DNA of 54,445 nt from Enterococcus raffinosus (GTDB taxonomy: Bacteria; Bacillota; Bacilli; Lactobacillales; Enterococcaceae): assembly GCF_018917525.1 (NCBI RefSeq), contig NZ_JAHLOS010000032.1:1-54445 (forward strand), given 5' to 3'. Position 1 is the stretch's first letter; every line of letters starts with the position of its first letter. Position numbers and translations under genes: made by a program. Shown in pieces: positions 1-9,974 of this stretch. The notes beneath the pieces were generated by a model. That model did not search any database, had not been told where the DNA came from, and saw only the letters and a program-made list of their open reading frames with translations.

Positions 1-63
1 ATGTATCCAGAATATTATAAGAACGTACTTGGATACGAATTTAGAATCAGTGATCGACAATAA
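1..63 (+). CDS. C-terminal end of an unidentified protein (partial)
   Basis: The first 20 codons of the window are open in frame 1 and stop at TAA 61-63. The peptide ends in ...YEFRISDRQ. The 5' part lies outside the window, so the in-frame ATG at position 1 is probably internal. A strong terminator hairpin follows at 87-111, as expected at the end of a plus-strand transcript. I do not recognise the family from this short tail, and an accidental ORF cannot be excluded. Confidence 0.4.
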   Translation: MYPEYYKNVLGYEFRISDRQ

Positions 64-69
64 AATGAT

Positions 70-738
70 TCATCTAAACAAAAAGTCCTCAGGAGCGGTT
101 TTCTCCTGAGGTTTTCTTAAACTATAGACACTAAAATGCTGATTTAAATGTCTCGGTTCAATGACTTCATCGATCATGGCGATGGCATAGTCTGCCATAC
201 TAATTTCACTTTTACCGTCTGCATTTTTTTGTAAACGATCATCACTGACCTGATAATGTCCCGTACGTAAACCAGTTGGAATAAAGTTTGCGGCAGGACT
301 TAAGTAAGTCCAATTTAACTGTTGAGCTGCTTTCAAATCTAAAAAGGCTTGGTACATATTATAGGCGGTTGGATAATAAACGGCATTTGGATCAGAAAGA
401 TCAATCATGCGATGATTCTCATCGACAAACAAAGAAGAAGCGCCACCGACGACGATCAAACGTGTCTCTGTTCCGTGTAGAATAGTGATGAGATGCTTTA
501 AAGATGTTTGATGCATCTGTTCTTGTCCGACTGGTGGACGAAATGCGTCAATCACAACATCAAAAAATTCTACATCTTTTTTAGTAAGCTCAAATAAATC
601 TTTAACTAAGATCGGCACCTCTACTTCTAATTTTTCTGGATGGCGCACGATTGCGGTTACAGCCAAATTACGATTCAAGGCTTCTTTTAAAATCAGTGAA
701 CCAGCATTTCCAGTAGCACCGATAATTGCTACTCTCAT
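70..738 (-). CDS. NAD(P)-binding oxidoreductase, NmrA/atypical SDR type
   Basis: This 222-aa protein begins with a beta strand and the dinucleotide-binding glycine motif GATGNAG at residues 7-13, typical of atypical short-chain dehydrogenases of the NmrA/NAD(P)H-binding group. These are soluble cytoplasmic proteins that act as reductases or NADPH sensors; the substrate cannot be told from sequence. The ATG at 738 is preceded on the minus strand by AAGGAGG, which supports the start. The last dozen residues (QEKTAPEDFLFR) are encoded by a bidirectional terminator hairpin, so this tail may have been gained when an earlier stop was lost. The gene stands alone, divergent from nothing obvious and upstream of no partner. 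Confidence 0.8.
   Translation of the reverse strand: MRVAIIGATGNAGSLILKEALNRNLAVTAIVRHPEKLEVEVPILVKDLFELTKKDVEFFDVVIDAFRPPVGQEQMHQTSLKHLITILHGTETRLIVVGGASSLFVDENHRMIDLSDPNAVYYPTAYNMYQAFLDLKAAQQLNWTYLSPAANFIPTGLRTGHYQVSDDRLQKNADGKSEISMADYAIAMIDEVIEPRHLNQHFSVYSLRKPQEKTAPEDFLFR
82..117. terminator. Bidirectional rho-independent terminator
   Basis: CCTCAGGAG (87-95) pairs perfectly with CTCCTGAGG (103-111). T-rich tracts follow on both strands (GTTTTCTT on plus, ACTTTTTG on minus). It ends the plus-strand gene at 63. On the minus strand it lies inside the last codons of the NAD(P)-binding protein, just before its stop. Confidence 0.75.
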
Positions 739-819
739 ACAAAAAACCTCCTTAGACTACATCATATCTTTAGTCTAAGGAGAATTTTATAAAATAGCAA
801 AAGATTGGTTTGACATCAC

Positions 820-1461
820 TTATGACTGTAATGCCAATTGTGTCAGAATCACTAATAGATTCATACCTACATGGGTAATCATCGAAGTCCAGATACGACC
901 ACTATAACGATACATGCCGCAGAATAAGAAACCAAGCCCTGCATATAAAAGATAGTGGCCATCGTTATGAGCAAAAGCGAATAGGGCAGAGCTTAATAAT
1001 GCAGGTAAGAAAAAGCCAAATCTTTTCTCTAATGACCCAAAGATCGCACGACGAAAAACAAATTCTTCCATGATCGGACCAGCGATCGTAGTCGCTAAGA
1101 TGAAAATCATGTTGTTCATAATTAGTTGGACGATATTTTGAGTATTTTGTGAAGCCGCCGATTGCCCAAGAAAGCGTTGCTCGATTTGCAAGATAAGCAT
1201 TTGCAGCAATAAAGAAACAGGAATCCCAACTATCCCAATTAAAATAGTGATGAGAAGATTTTTTTGTCGTGTTTCTAACTCAAACGTTTTTGATTTGATA
1301 CGATAAAAAATCATCAGGATAGCCCCTAGAAAATAAGTTAAAGTCGTTAACTGAATAATCAATGAAGGGCCGGCTTTCAGAAGGCTCTGAAAAAGAATTG
1401 GTGAAAAAAGCACTAATCCATAAGTAAAAATTGTAATAAAACTATATTTTTTTTCAGTCAT
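820..1461 (-). CDS. CPBP-family intramembrane metalloprotease (CAAX protease/YdiL-like)
   Basis: A 213-aa polytopic membrane protein with several hydrophobic helices from residue 10 onward. It has the family signatures: the EExxxR box (EEFVFRR, about residue 131) and a downstream histidine segment (FAFAHND), followed by a second His region (ITHVGMN). These residues form the metal-dependent active site of CPBP (Abi/CAAX) proteases. Gram-positive members are linked to bacteriocin immunity or protein maturation, but the substrate here is unknown. The start ATG has AAAGGAA upstream. It is divergent from groESL; in Bacillus the neighbour ydiL occupies the same place beside groES, so the arrangement is probably ancestral. 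Confidence 0.82.
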   Translation of the reverse strand: MTEKKYSFITIFTYGLVLFSPILFQSLLKAGPSLIIQLTTLTYFLGAILMIFYRIKSKTFELETRQKNLLITILIGIVGIPVSLLLQMLILQIEQRFLGQSAASQNTQNIVQLIMNNMIFILATTIAGPIMEEFVFRRAIFGSLEKRFGFFLPALLSSALFAFAHNDGHYLLYAGLGFLFCGMYRYSGRIWTSMITHVGMNLLVILTQLALQS

Positions 1462-1553
1462 TAGTATTCCTTTCTAAACGTTTATTGTTCCCAAGTATAT
1501 CATATATCACTAAAAACTTAGTGTAGAAAAAATCAAAAAAGTAAACGAAGGAC

Positions 1554-1583
1554 TTGCAAAAAGAAACAAAAATGGTATTATAA
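1554..1583 (+). promoter_or_regulatory. groESL promoter, sigma-A type
   Basis: TTGCAA at 1554-1559 serves as the -35, and TATTATAA at 1576-1583 contains the -10 with 16-18 bp spacing. It lies directly upstream of the CIRCE operator, the usual arrangement for HrcA-controlled genes. Confidence 0.7.
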
Positions 1584-1593
1584 GAATTGTGAG

Positions 1594-1620
1594 TTAGCAC
1601 TCGATAACCAAGAGTGCTAA
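1594..1620 (+). promoter_or_regulatory. CIRCE operator (HrcA-binding site)
   Basis: TTAGCACTC at 1594-1602 and GAGTGCTAA at 1612-1620 form the perfect 9-9-9 inverted repeat known as CIRCE. HrcA repressor binds this element and releases it on heat shock. The element sits between the promoter and the groES start, so it should control the groES-groEL operon. hrcA itself is not in the window. Confidence 0.97.
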
Positions 1621-1657
1621 CGATTTAGAAAATCATTACTAGTTGGAGGGATTTATT

Positions 1658-1942
1658 GTGTTAAAACCATTAGGTGATCGTGTCATTCTTGAAGTTACTC
1701 AAGAAGAAGAAAAAACAGTTGGAGGCCTAGTCTTAGCTTCAGCGGCCAAAGAAAAACCACAAACAGCTAAAGTTGTGGCTGTTGGTGAAGGCAATGTGTT
1801 GGAAAACGGTCAAAAAAGTCCAATGCCAGTAGCTGTTGGTGATATGGTAATGTTTGAAAAATACGCAGGTACAGAAGTGAAATATGAAGGCAGTGAATAT
1901 TTGATCATCGCTGCAAAAGATATTATGGCAATTGTAGAATAA
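1658..1942 (+). CDS. groES: Co-chaperonin GroES (Hsp10)
   Basis: A 94-aa protein beginning [13 protein letters not shown], the canonical GroES start, followed by the mobile-loop region (KTVGGLVL, about residues 19-26) that binds GroEL. It forms the heptameric lid of the chaperonin. I place the start at GTG 1658 because GGAGGG at 1645-1650 sits 7 nt upstream. The longer frame from TTG 1643 would put the Shine-Dalgarno site inside the gene and add five residues not found in the family. It is the first gene of the CIRCE-controlled groES-groEL operon, 23 nt before groEL. Confidence 0.97.
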   Translation: MLKPLGDRVILEVTQEEEKTVGGLVLASAAKEKPQTAKVVAVGEGNVLENGQKSPMPVAVGDMVMFEKYAGTEVKYEGSEYLIIAAKDIMAIVE

Positions 1943-1953
1943 AATAATAATGA

Positions 1954-3594
<1,641 letters not shown>

Positions 3595-3615
3595 TCAGTT
3601 CAGCATAAGGTGAAA

Positions 3616-3646
3616 AGTCATCGGAAAACTTCCGATGACTTTTTTT
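3616..3646 (+). terminator. Rho-independent terminator of groESL
   Basis: AGTCATCGGAA (3616-3626) pairs perfectly with TTCCGATGACT (3630-3640) around an AAC loop, followed by a run of T to 3646. Confidence 0.92.
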
Positions 3647-3871
3647 CTAAATGTACTGAAAAATTTTAAATTCTATGTCTTTAAAAAACAATTTGAGTAA
3701 AATGTATTTTCGATAGCGAGTGATTATAAGGCGATTCTATCAATTTATTTCTTTTTTCTAAGATTTTTTTTATTCATTAAAAAACGTTTGATTCATATGG
3801 TAAAATAATCATTATAAAGAAAATAAATCAGTCTTATAGAATAAAAATATGTAGAGATAGGAGAATGTTGA

Positions 3872-4231
3872 ATGAAATTAATCGAAACACCGTTGAATAG
3901 TAATGTTAACTTAGAAACACTATATCCTAATCTAACCAAATATTTTTTTGATAATCGCCCAGCTGTAAAGCTGCTCAAACTATTTGCATATGATCGAACG
4001 AAGATCATTTATGCTGATCGCTTTGATACAATTGATTTGTTACTGTTGAATCGTAAACGTAAAATCAGTCATCAGGAAGTAGACACAATTATTCATCGAT
4101 TGTTAAAAGTTGATCGTGAAGATGTTACTGTAGATGTTGGTTATAAAAAACAAATTATAGAAGCGGGTCTACGACCTAAAGAATCTTATAAAGATATCAT
4201 CGCGGTGGAATATAAAATTCCAAAAGAATAA
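3872..4231 (+). CDS. DUF1827-like conserved protein
   Basis: A 119-aa soluble protein of mixed charge with no signal peptide or membrane helix. The N-terminus (MKLIETPLNSNV) and the central segment with DRFDTIDLLLLNRKRKI resemble the DUF1827 family, small proteins found in Enterococcus, Streptococcus and lactobacilli with no assigned function. I base the family on memory of the sequence pattern, not a search. The ATG at 3872 has AGGAGA upstream. It is transcribed alone, with terminators on both sides (groEL's and its own). Confidence 0.65.
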   Translation: MKLIETPLNSNVNLETLYPNLTKYFFDNRPAVKLLKLFAYDRTKIIYADRFDTIDLLLLNRKRKISHQEVDTIIHRLLKVDREDVTVDVGYKKQIIEAGLRPKESYKDIIAVEYKIPKE

Positions 4232-4242
4232 TCAGAAATCAG

Positions 4243-4270
4243 AGAAAGGCTCAAGGCCTTTTTCTTTTTT
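4243..4270 (+). terminator. Rho-independent terminator after DUF1827 gene
   Basis: AAAGGC (4245-4250) pairs with GCCTTT (4256-4261) around TCAAG. A-rich and T-rich flanks extend the stem and supply the T-run. Confidence 0.8.
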
Positions 4271-4469
4271 TTGTAAATTTCTGTAAGCTGAGTCCTTTAT
4301 TAGTTTCATTCTAGGCAGTCTATTTTAGAGCTCAAATAACAAATTTCCAAAGTTACGCTTCATTTTTTACTTTTTCAATCAGCGATAAAATGATAAACAT
4401 GGATTTGTCCTTTTCTTAGATAGATTTTCTTTGTGTTGGAGAGCCACTACTACTACCTAGGAATTCTTG

Positions 4470-4478
4470 TGCTATAAT
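4470..4478 (+). promoter_or_regulatory. Extended -10 promoter for pncB-nadE
   Basis: TGCTATAAT at 4470-4478 is an extended -10 box (TGn plus consensus TATAAT), 46 nt before the pncB start. No good -35 is seen, which is usual for extended -10 promoters. Confidence 0.6.
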
Positions 4479-4523
4479 AAGTGAAATAGTTTATTTTACT
4501 AAAAACAAATGAGGAGCATGACT

Positions 4524-5996
4524 ATGAAAAAGTTGTACGAGGATGACAGTTTGACACTTCATACAGATCTTTATCAGATTAATATGATGAAAACGTATTG
4601 GGAGACAGGTCGAGCAGATATTCATTCCGTATTTGAGTGTTATTTTCGCAATATGCCATTTGATAATGGCTATGTCATCTTTGCCGGTCTTGAACGACTT
4701 GTAAAATATTTGGAAGAATTGACTTTCAGCGAGAGTGATTTGGCTTATTTATCTGAGGTAGAACATTACCCGACTGATTTTATCGATTATTTGCGAGATT
4801 TTAAATTTGCTTGTACTGTTCGTTCTGCAGTGGAAGGTGAATTGGTCTTTAGCAACGAACCGATTATTCAGGTTGAGGGTCCATTACTTCAATGTCAATT
4901 GGTAGAAACGGCACTTTTAAATATTGTGAATTTCCAGACACTGATAGCAACCAAAGCAGCTCGTATCAAATCTGTAATCGGTGATGACCCATTGCTAGAA
5001 TTCGGGACACGTCGAGCTCAGGAACTAGATGCGGCACTTTGGGGAACACGGGCAGCCTACATTGGTGGTGCTGATGCCACAAGCAATGTACGAGCAGGAA
5101 AAATTTTTGGTATTCCTGACAGCGGTACCCATGCTCATTCATTGATCCAATCCTACGGCAATGATTATGATGGTTTTAGAGCTTATGCCGAAACTCATCG
5201 AGACTGTGTTTTCTTAGTAGATACCTATGATACGATCAAATCAGGTGTACCAAGTGCAATCAGAGTTGCCCGAGAAATGGGTGATAAAATCAATTTCTTA
5301 GGCGTACGAATCGATAGCGGTGATATGGCATATATTTCTAAACGAGTACGCCAACAATTAGATGAAGCTGGATTCCCTGATGCAAAGATTTATGCATCCA
5401 ATGACTTGGATGAAAGCACGATTCTAAACTTGAAGATGCAACACGCAAAAATTGATGTTTGGGGAGTTGGCACAAAATTAATTACGGCTTATGATCAGCC
5501 AGCGCTTGGGGCCGTTTTCAAATTGGTTTCAATCGAAAATGAGCGGGGGGAAATGGTGGATACCATTAAGCTCTCTAGCAATGCGGAGAAAGTCACGACT
5601 CCTGGTAAAAAACAAGTTTGGCGGATCACTCGTAAATCTGATGGTAAATCAGAAGGTGATTATGTCACGCTGTGGGATGAGGATCCTCGGGAAGAAAAAG
5701 AAATCTATATGTTCCATCCAGTGTATCCTTATATCAATAAAACGGTGAAGAATTTTGAGGCTCGACCCGTCTTGAGAGACATCTATGTAGAAGGCAAGCT
5801 TACTTATGAACTGCCTGATTTAGAAGCAGTAAAACAGATGGCTAAAGACAGCTTAGATTCACTATGGGAAGAATACAAACGTGACCTAAATCCACAAAAA
5901 TATCCAGTTGATCTCTCTACTGAGTGTTGGAATCATAAAAACAAAATTATGGACCAAGTGCGTAGATCTGTGGTAAAAACAGAACAAGAAGATTAA
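4524..5996 (+). CDS. pncB: Nicotinate phosphoribosyltransferase
   Basis: A 490-aa enzyme making nicotinate mononucleotide from nicotinate and PRPP in the NAD salvage (Preiss-Handler) pathway. Family marks are the N-terminal TDLYQINMM segment, the ring-binding region [10 protein letters not shown], and GTHAHS, which holds the histidine that is phosphorylated during ATP-coupled turnover. The later [10 protein letters not shown] segment binds phosphate. I choose ATG 4524 because GAGGAG at 4511-4516 lies 7 nt upstream; the in-frame ATGs at 4509 and 4518 overlap or abut that site. nadE follows 13 nt later, so nicotinate-to-NAD steps are cotranscribed. Confidence 0.95.
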   Translation: MKKLYEDDSLTLHTDLYQINMMKTYWETGRADIHSVFECYFRNMPFDNGYVIFAGLERLVKYLEELTFSESDLAYLSEVEHYPTDFIDYLRDFKFACTVRSAVEGELVFSNEPIIQVEGPLLQCQLVETALLNIVNFQTLIATKAARIKSVIGDDPLLEFGTRRAQELDAALWGTRAAYIGGADATSNVRAGKIFGIPDSGTHAHSLIQSYGNDYDGFRAYAETHRDCVFLVDTYDTIKSGVPSAIRVAREMGDKINFLGVRIDSGDMAYISKRVRQQLDEAGFPDAKIYASNDLDESTILNLKMQHAKIDVWGVGTKLITAYDQPALGAVFKLVSIENERGEMVDTIKLSSNAEKVTTPGKKQVWRITRKSDGKSEGDYVTLWDEDPREEKEIYMFHPVYPYINKTVKNFEARPVLRDIYVEGKLTYELPDLEAVKQMAKDSLDSLWEEYKRDLNPQKYPVDLSTECWNHKNKIMDQVRRSVVKTEQED

Positions 5997-6009
5997 AGGA
6001 GTGGAGCTT

Positions 6010-6837
6010 ATGATGAAGCTGCAAGAAGAAATCATTAAGGAATTAGGAACGAAACCTACAATTGATCCTAAAGAAGAAATTCGCAAAAGCATTGAGTTTT
6101 TAAAAGCCTATCTAAGTAAATATCCGTTTTTAAAAACATTTGTTTTAGGAATCAGCGGAGGGCAAGATTCTTCCCTAGCTGGTCGTCTCGCTCAGCTTAC
6201 GATGGAGGAGATGCGAGAAGAAACAGGCGATGATACGTATAAATTTATCGCTGTGCGGTTACCCTACGGTTCTCAAGCGGATGAGGCAGATGCTAAGCGA
6301 GCATTAGCTTTTATCAAACCAGATGTTAGCTTGAGTGTGAATATCAAAGGAGCTGTCGATGCAGAGGTTGCTGCGTTAGAAGAAGCTGGTGTTGCTATCA
6401 GTGATTTTAACAAAGGGAATATCAAAGCACGTCAACGAATGATCACACAGTATGGAATTGCTGGTGACAATCAAGGCGCTGTTATCGGAACAGATCATGC
6501 AGCCGAGAATATCACTGGATTCTTTACTAAATTTGGCGATGGTGGCGCGGATATTTTGCCGCTGTTTCGCTTAAATAAACGTCAAGGAAAAATGCTGTTG
6601 AAAGAATTAGGAGCGGAAGAGGCTTTGTACTTGAAGATTCCGACGGCTGATTTAGAAGATGGGAAACCTTTAATCTCTGATGAGGTGGCATTGGGAGTAA
6701 CCTATGATGACATTGATGATTACTTAGAAGGTAAGTCAATTGACGAAAAGGCGCAAGCAACGATTGAAAATTGGTGGAATAAAACGCAGCATAAGCGCCA
6801 TTTACCAATTACGATCTTCGATGATTTTTGGAAATAG
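6010..6837 (+). CDS. nadE: Ammonia-dependent NAD synthetase
   Basis: A 275-aa enzyme converting nicotinic acid adenine dinucleotide to NAD with ATP and ammonia. The ATP-pyrophosphatase P-loop appears as SGGQDSS near residue 47, and the length matches the short NH3-dependent form, with no glutaminase domain. The start is taken as ATG 6010 (an ATG follows at 6013), with AAAGGAG at 5995-6001 placed 8 nt before it; the GTG at 6001 overlaps that site. It is the second gene of a pncB-nadE operon closed by the hairpin at 6850-6885. Confidence 0.96.
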   Translation: MMKLQEEIIKELGTKPTIDPKEEIRKSIEFLKAYLSKYPFLKTFVLGISGGQDSSLAGRLAQLTMEEMREETGDDTYKFIAVRLPYGSQADEADAKRALAFIKPDVSLSVNIKGAVDAEVAALEEAGVAISDFNKGNIKARQRMITQYGIAGDNQGAVIGTDHAAENITGFFTKFGDGGADILPLFRLNKRQGKMLLKELGAEEALYLKIPTADLEDGKPLISDEVALGVTYDDIDDYLEGKSIDEKAQATIENWWNKTQHKRHLPITIFDDFWK

Positions 6838-6849
6838 TAAATGAATTGC

Positions 6850-6885
6850 AGTCTAGCGGAGCGTTAACTCTGCTAGACTTTTTTG
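6850..6885 (+). terminator. Rho-independent terminator of pncB-nadE
   Basis: AGTCTAGC (6850-6857) pairs with GCTAGACT (6872-6879). The stem extends inward through GGAG/CTCT, and a T6 run follows. Confidence 0.9.
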
Positions 6886-7081
6886 CTCTATATTATGATA
6901 CTAGTATAAATTTATCGTTCTTTACTTTCTTCTACTTTCTCGCTAAACTATGTAAGATGTCCTCTTATTTCAACAGTTTAAACAGACTGGCTGAAAGAAA
7001 GATATGTATGAGGGGCATTGGATCGCTATTTCGTATTGAAAGTATCAATCTGATTTAGTCGTCCATGGATAGGAGAGACAC

Positions 7082-8887
7082 ATGCAAAAACTTCGAAATA
7101 TTCCTTGGCGTCAACTGTTGAAATTTGTTGGTGTACTAGGATTAATTGTAAGTTCAAATCTTTTTTTTCAACTAACGCAAAATGAGTTTTCCTTTGAATT
7201 AATGTTCAAATTTGCTTTTTCTTGGCATACCGAAAAATTCTTTTTAGGTTGCTTTGTACTGTTTATCTTTTATGGTTGGCTCAGTAGTCTTTTAGGGTCA
7301 TGGAAAACGGGAAGTGCATTTTATCTTTTAACGGTGATTGGGGTAGGAATTGCGAATTATTTAAAGATGAGGTATCGGATGGAACCAATCTATCCAAGTG
7401 ATTTGAAAATGATTACTGAATTCGGAATGATCTACGACATGGTTGGGCTTCCGTTGTTCCTTCTATTTATTCTGATTTTAGTGTCGGGAATTGCTTTAGT
7501 TCTCTTTAGCTTTAAGAAAAGTTTGAAGTTAGACAAAAGACAACAATGGATTCGTTTGGGCTTTTTCGTTTTAACCAGCGGCTTGTTGCTGTATATAGGT
7601 GGATTTAATCAACAAGGGAATTTATTGCGCAAAGCTTATAATAAAACAGCTTTATGGATTCCTTACAGTCAAAAAATGAATTATTACAACACTGGATTTA
7701 TGGGTGGTTTTCTATATAATTTGCCTGTTGAGGCGATGGAAAAGCCAGAGGATTACTCTCAAGCTAATGTAGAAAAAATCACGAAGAAGTATCAAAAGAA
7801 GACAAAAACAAATGAAGAAGAAAAACCGAATATTGTTTATGTGATGAGTGAAAGTTTTTCTGATCCAACTCGTTTGAACGGCTTAGAAATTTTAGGTGGA
7901 GATCCACTACAAGATTATCGTGCCATCGCCGATCAAACCTATAGTGGTCAGATGCTGTCGCAAAATTATGGCGGCGGAACGGCAAATATCGAATTTGAAG
8001 CCTTAACTGGTTTCTCCATGGAGCTTTTCAACGCACAGATGACTACGCCTTATACAATGCTGATGTCGGATTTTGATTCATTTCCTTCATTAGTTGGGAC
8101 ATTGAAAGAACGCGGGTACGAAACGACTGCCATTCACCCCTACAATACGTCCATGTATAAGAGAAAAGATGTCTATGAAACATTTGGTTTTGATCAGTTT
8201 TTAGATGAAAAAACAATGAAGCATACGGATAAACTTGAAAACAATCCATATATTTCAGACGCGGCAGCATACCAAGAAATCTTTGATCAATTAGATAAAA
8301 ATAAAAAACCACAATTTTTACATTTAGTGACAATGCAGACGCATATGCCGTATGAAAATAAATACTCGAATATCCCTTATTTAGTCAAAGGGGACGATAG
8401 CTTGTCTGTTCGTGCTTATTTGCAAGATATTGCGTATAGTAGTGAGGCGCTGAAGGATTTTCTGCAAAAATTAGATGATCTACCTGAACGAACACTGGTT
8501 GTTTTTTGGGGAGATCATTTGCCAGGAATTTATTCAGACGATATTCAAAAGAAAAACCAAGGGCACTTACTACATGAAACAGAATTTCTGATGTATGACA
8601 ATCGCCATAAACTCAATAGACAGCAAGTTACAACAAGTCCCTTTTATTTTGCAGCAGATCTTTTCCAACAGGGCAGACTTCAAATGACTGGATTTCAAAA
8701 TTTATTAATGGCTTTGCAAAAAGAGTTTCCTGCCTTTGAAAAAGGAATGTACTACCAAAGTGGACAATGGTTTAAAGAAGCTCGTTTCAATCAAAAGCAA
8801 GAGAAAATTTATCAGGAATACCAAATGATCCAATACGACATTACGGCTGGTAATCAATATAGCTTGAAGGAAAAATTTTTTGAATAA
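7082..8887 (+). CDS. LTA-synthase-family phosphoglycerol transferase (sulfatase fold), membrane protein
   Basis: A 601-aa protein with about five N-terminal membrane helices (residues 12 to 180) and a large extracellular domain of the sulfatase/alkaline-phosphatase fold. Visible metal-site elements match LtaS: MSESFSDP (Glu ligand), GGGTANIEFE (the Thr is the likely nucleophile) and WGDHLPG (Asp/His ligands). LtaS enzymes polymerise glycerol phosphate from phosphatidylglycerol onto a lipid anchor outside the membrane. Enterococci have several paralogues, so this could be a housekeeping LTA synthase or a relative that decorates another glycan; I leave the symbol blank. The start follows GGAGAGA at about 7071-7077. 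Its last codons come 22 nt before the downstream TtcA-like gene. Confidence 0.85.
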   Translation: MQKLRNIPWRQLLKFVGVLGLIVSSNLFFQLTQNEFSFELMFKFAFSWHTEKFFLGCFVLFIFYGWLSSLLGSWKTGSAFYLLTVIGVGIANYLKMRYRMEPIYPSDLKMITEFGMIYDMVGLPLFLLFILILVSGIALVLFSFKKSLKLDKRQQWIRLGFFVLTSGLLLYIGGFNQQGNLLRKAYNKTALWIPYSQKMNYYNTGFMGGFLYNLPVEAMEKPEDYSQANVEKITKKYQKKTKTNEEEKPNIVYVMSESFSDPTRLNGLEILGGDPLQDYRAIADQTYSGQMLSQNYGGGTANIEFEALTGFSMELFNAQMTTPYTMLMSDFDSFPSLVGTLKERGYETTAIHPYNTSMYKRKDVYETFGFDQFLDEKTMKHTDKLENNPYISDAAAYQEIFDQLDKNKKPQFLHLVTMQTHMPYENKYSNIPYLVKGDDSLSVRAYLQDIAYSSEALKDFLQKLDDLPERTLVVFWGDHLPGIYSDDIQKKNQGHLLHETEFLMYDNRHKLNRQQVTTSPFYFAADLFQQGRLQMTGFQNLLMALQKEFPAFEKGMYYQSGQWFKEARFNQKQEKIYQEYQMIQYDITAGNQYSLKEKFFE

Positions 8888-8909
8888 ACAAAGGATTAAG
8901 GGAGTAAAT

Positions 8910-9689
8910 ATGGGGTTTAAAAAGAAGGACAATCAAAATTACTACAATCCGCTTCGTCGGGCAATTTTAACTCATCAAATGATTGAGCCTGGTGATAAAG
9001 TGGCGATTGGAATGAGTGGCGGAAAGGACAGCACGACATTGCTCTATTTATTAGATCGGATTCGACGTCAACGGCGTTTAGGTTTTGACTTTGAGCTTGT
9101 ACCGATTTCTCTTGATATGGGTTTTGAGGGCTGTGACATTACTCCAATGAAAAATTTCGTTGAAAACTTAGGGTATCAATTAGAAATCGTTCCGACAAAT
9201 ATCGCGAAAGTCGTTTTTGATATTCGTGAAGAAAAGTCGCCCTGTTCTTTATGCGCAAAGCTTCGCCGTGGAATCTTATATAATCGGGCAAGTGAGCTAG
9301 GGTGTCAAAAAGTAGCTCTAGGTCATCACGTAGATGATGCGATTGAAACCTACTTTATGAACTTTTTGTTTCACGGACGTTTAAATAGTTTTGAACCAAA
9401 AAGCTATTTATCAAAAACGAAGGTGACATTAGTACGCCCAATGATCTATTTAGAGGAGAAACAAATTATTCGACTTGTGAAACGTGAAGAACTTCCTGTA
9501 ATTTTTAATCCTTGTCCTGTGGATAAAAAAACAAAAAGGGAAGAAATCAAGAACTTGGTGTCGCAGCTTGCTAAAAACTACCCAGATATCCGAGAAAAGT
9601 TTATAATGGGCATGGAACAAGGAACTGCTGAAGATTTCTGGACAAAAGTCTCTGTTGGAAACTCTTACAATTCATTAATTGAAAAGTAG
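8910..9689 (+). CDS. TtcA/TtuA-family PP-loop tRNA-thiolation-type protein
   Basis: A 259-aa protein with the ATP-pyrophosphatase P-loop SGGKDS at residues 36-41 and a CxxC pair (PCSLC, about residue 112) like the Fe-S ligands of TtcA. A further Cys lies in FNPCPVDKKTKR. TtcA makes 2-thiocytidine at position 32 of some tRNAs. Firmicute relatives of this length are usually annotated as TtcA-like, and their exact target is less certain. I choose ATG 8910 with AAGGGAG just upstream; the longer reading from 8880 overlaps the end of the previous gene and has no ribosome-binding site. It is probably cotranscribed with the LTA-synthase-family gene. Confidence 0.82.
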   Translation: MGFKKKDNQNYYNPLRRAILTHQMIEPGDKVAIGMSGGKDSTTLLYLLDRIRRQRRLGFDFELVPISLDMGFEGCDITPMKNFVENLGYQLEIVPTNIAKVVFDIREEKSPCSLCAKLRRGILYNRASELGCQKVALGHHVDDAIETYFMNFLFHGRLNSFEPKSYLSKTKVTLVRPMIYLEEKQIIRLVKREELPVIFNPCPVDKKTKREEIKNLVSQLAKNYPDIREKFIMGMEQGTAEDFWTKVSVGNSYNSLIEK

Positions 9690-9692
9690 TGA

Positions 9693-9722
9693 TTGTATTC
9701 CGGCCTTTTCTCATGCTATAAT
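9693..9722 (+). promoter_or_regulatory. Promoter for the Mn2+ riboswitch/ATPase transcript
   Basis: TTGTAT at 9693-9698, an 18-bp spacer, and TATAAT at 9717-9722 preceded by TGC (extended -10). The predicted start falls just before the aptamer. Confidence 0.7.
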
Positions 9723-9734
9723 TCGTTTTGTATT

Positions 9735-9824
9735 CATGAGGGAGTAACTAGCAGCGCAAGCTGTGGCAACGCCACCAGCAAGAAAAGTAATTTTCTGGTG
9801 TTGTCTTAAATAGTGAGACTTATG
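9735..9824 (+). promoter_or_regulatory. yybP-ykoY (Mn2+) riboswitch aptamer
   Basis: The stretch has the two conserved loops of the yybP-ykoY family: GGGAGTAAC (9740-9748; family GGGGAGUAGC) and TAGTGAGAC (9811-9819; family UAGCAAGACC), which bind Mn2+. The closing stem P1 pairs CATGAG (9735-9740) with CTTATG (9819-9824). Intervening arms are GC-AAG-type and GCCACCAG/CTGGTG helices. The 3' strand of P1 is also part of the terminator's left arm, so metal binding should block termination and switch the ATPase on. Family assignment is from the motif pattern; no covariance search was done. Confidence 0.88.
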
Positions 9825-9859
9825 TATGTGTCTTTCGCATACACAAGTCTATTTTTTTT
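9816..9859 (+). terminator. Riboswitch expression-platform terminator
   Basis: AGACTT (9816-9821) pairs with AAGTCT (9845-9850), and TGTATG (9823-9828) with CATACA (9838-9843), followed by a long T-run. The left arm overlaps the aptamer's P1 strand, giving mutually exclusive folds. Confidence 0.85.
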
Positions 9860-9974
9860 ATTCCCAAAAGGAACATCATTTTAAGGATGTCTGTTTATAT
9901 TTACGTTTCAACAGTAAGTGTACACATTTTAGTTGAATAGTATAGGACATCCGAAACAAATAAGGAGGATATTA

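Noticed and set aside
6828-7058. 76-aa frame between nadE and the LTA-synthase-family gene
   Set aside because: It starts inside nadE, runs through the terminator hairpin and has no ribosome site; the peptide has no family look.
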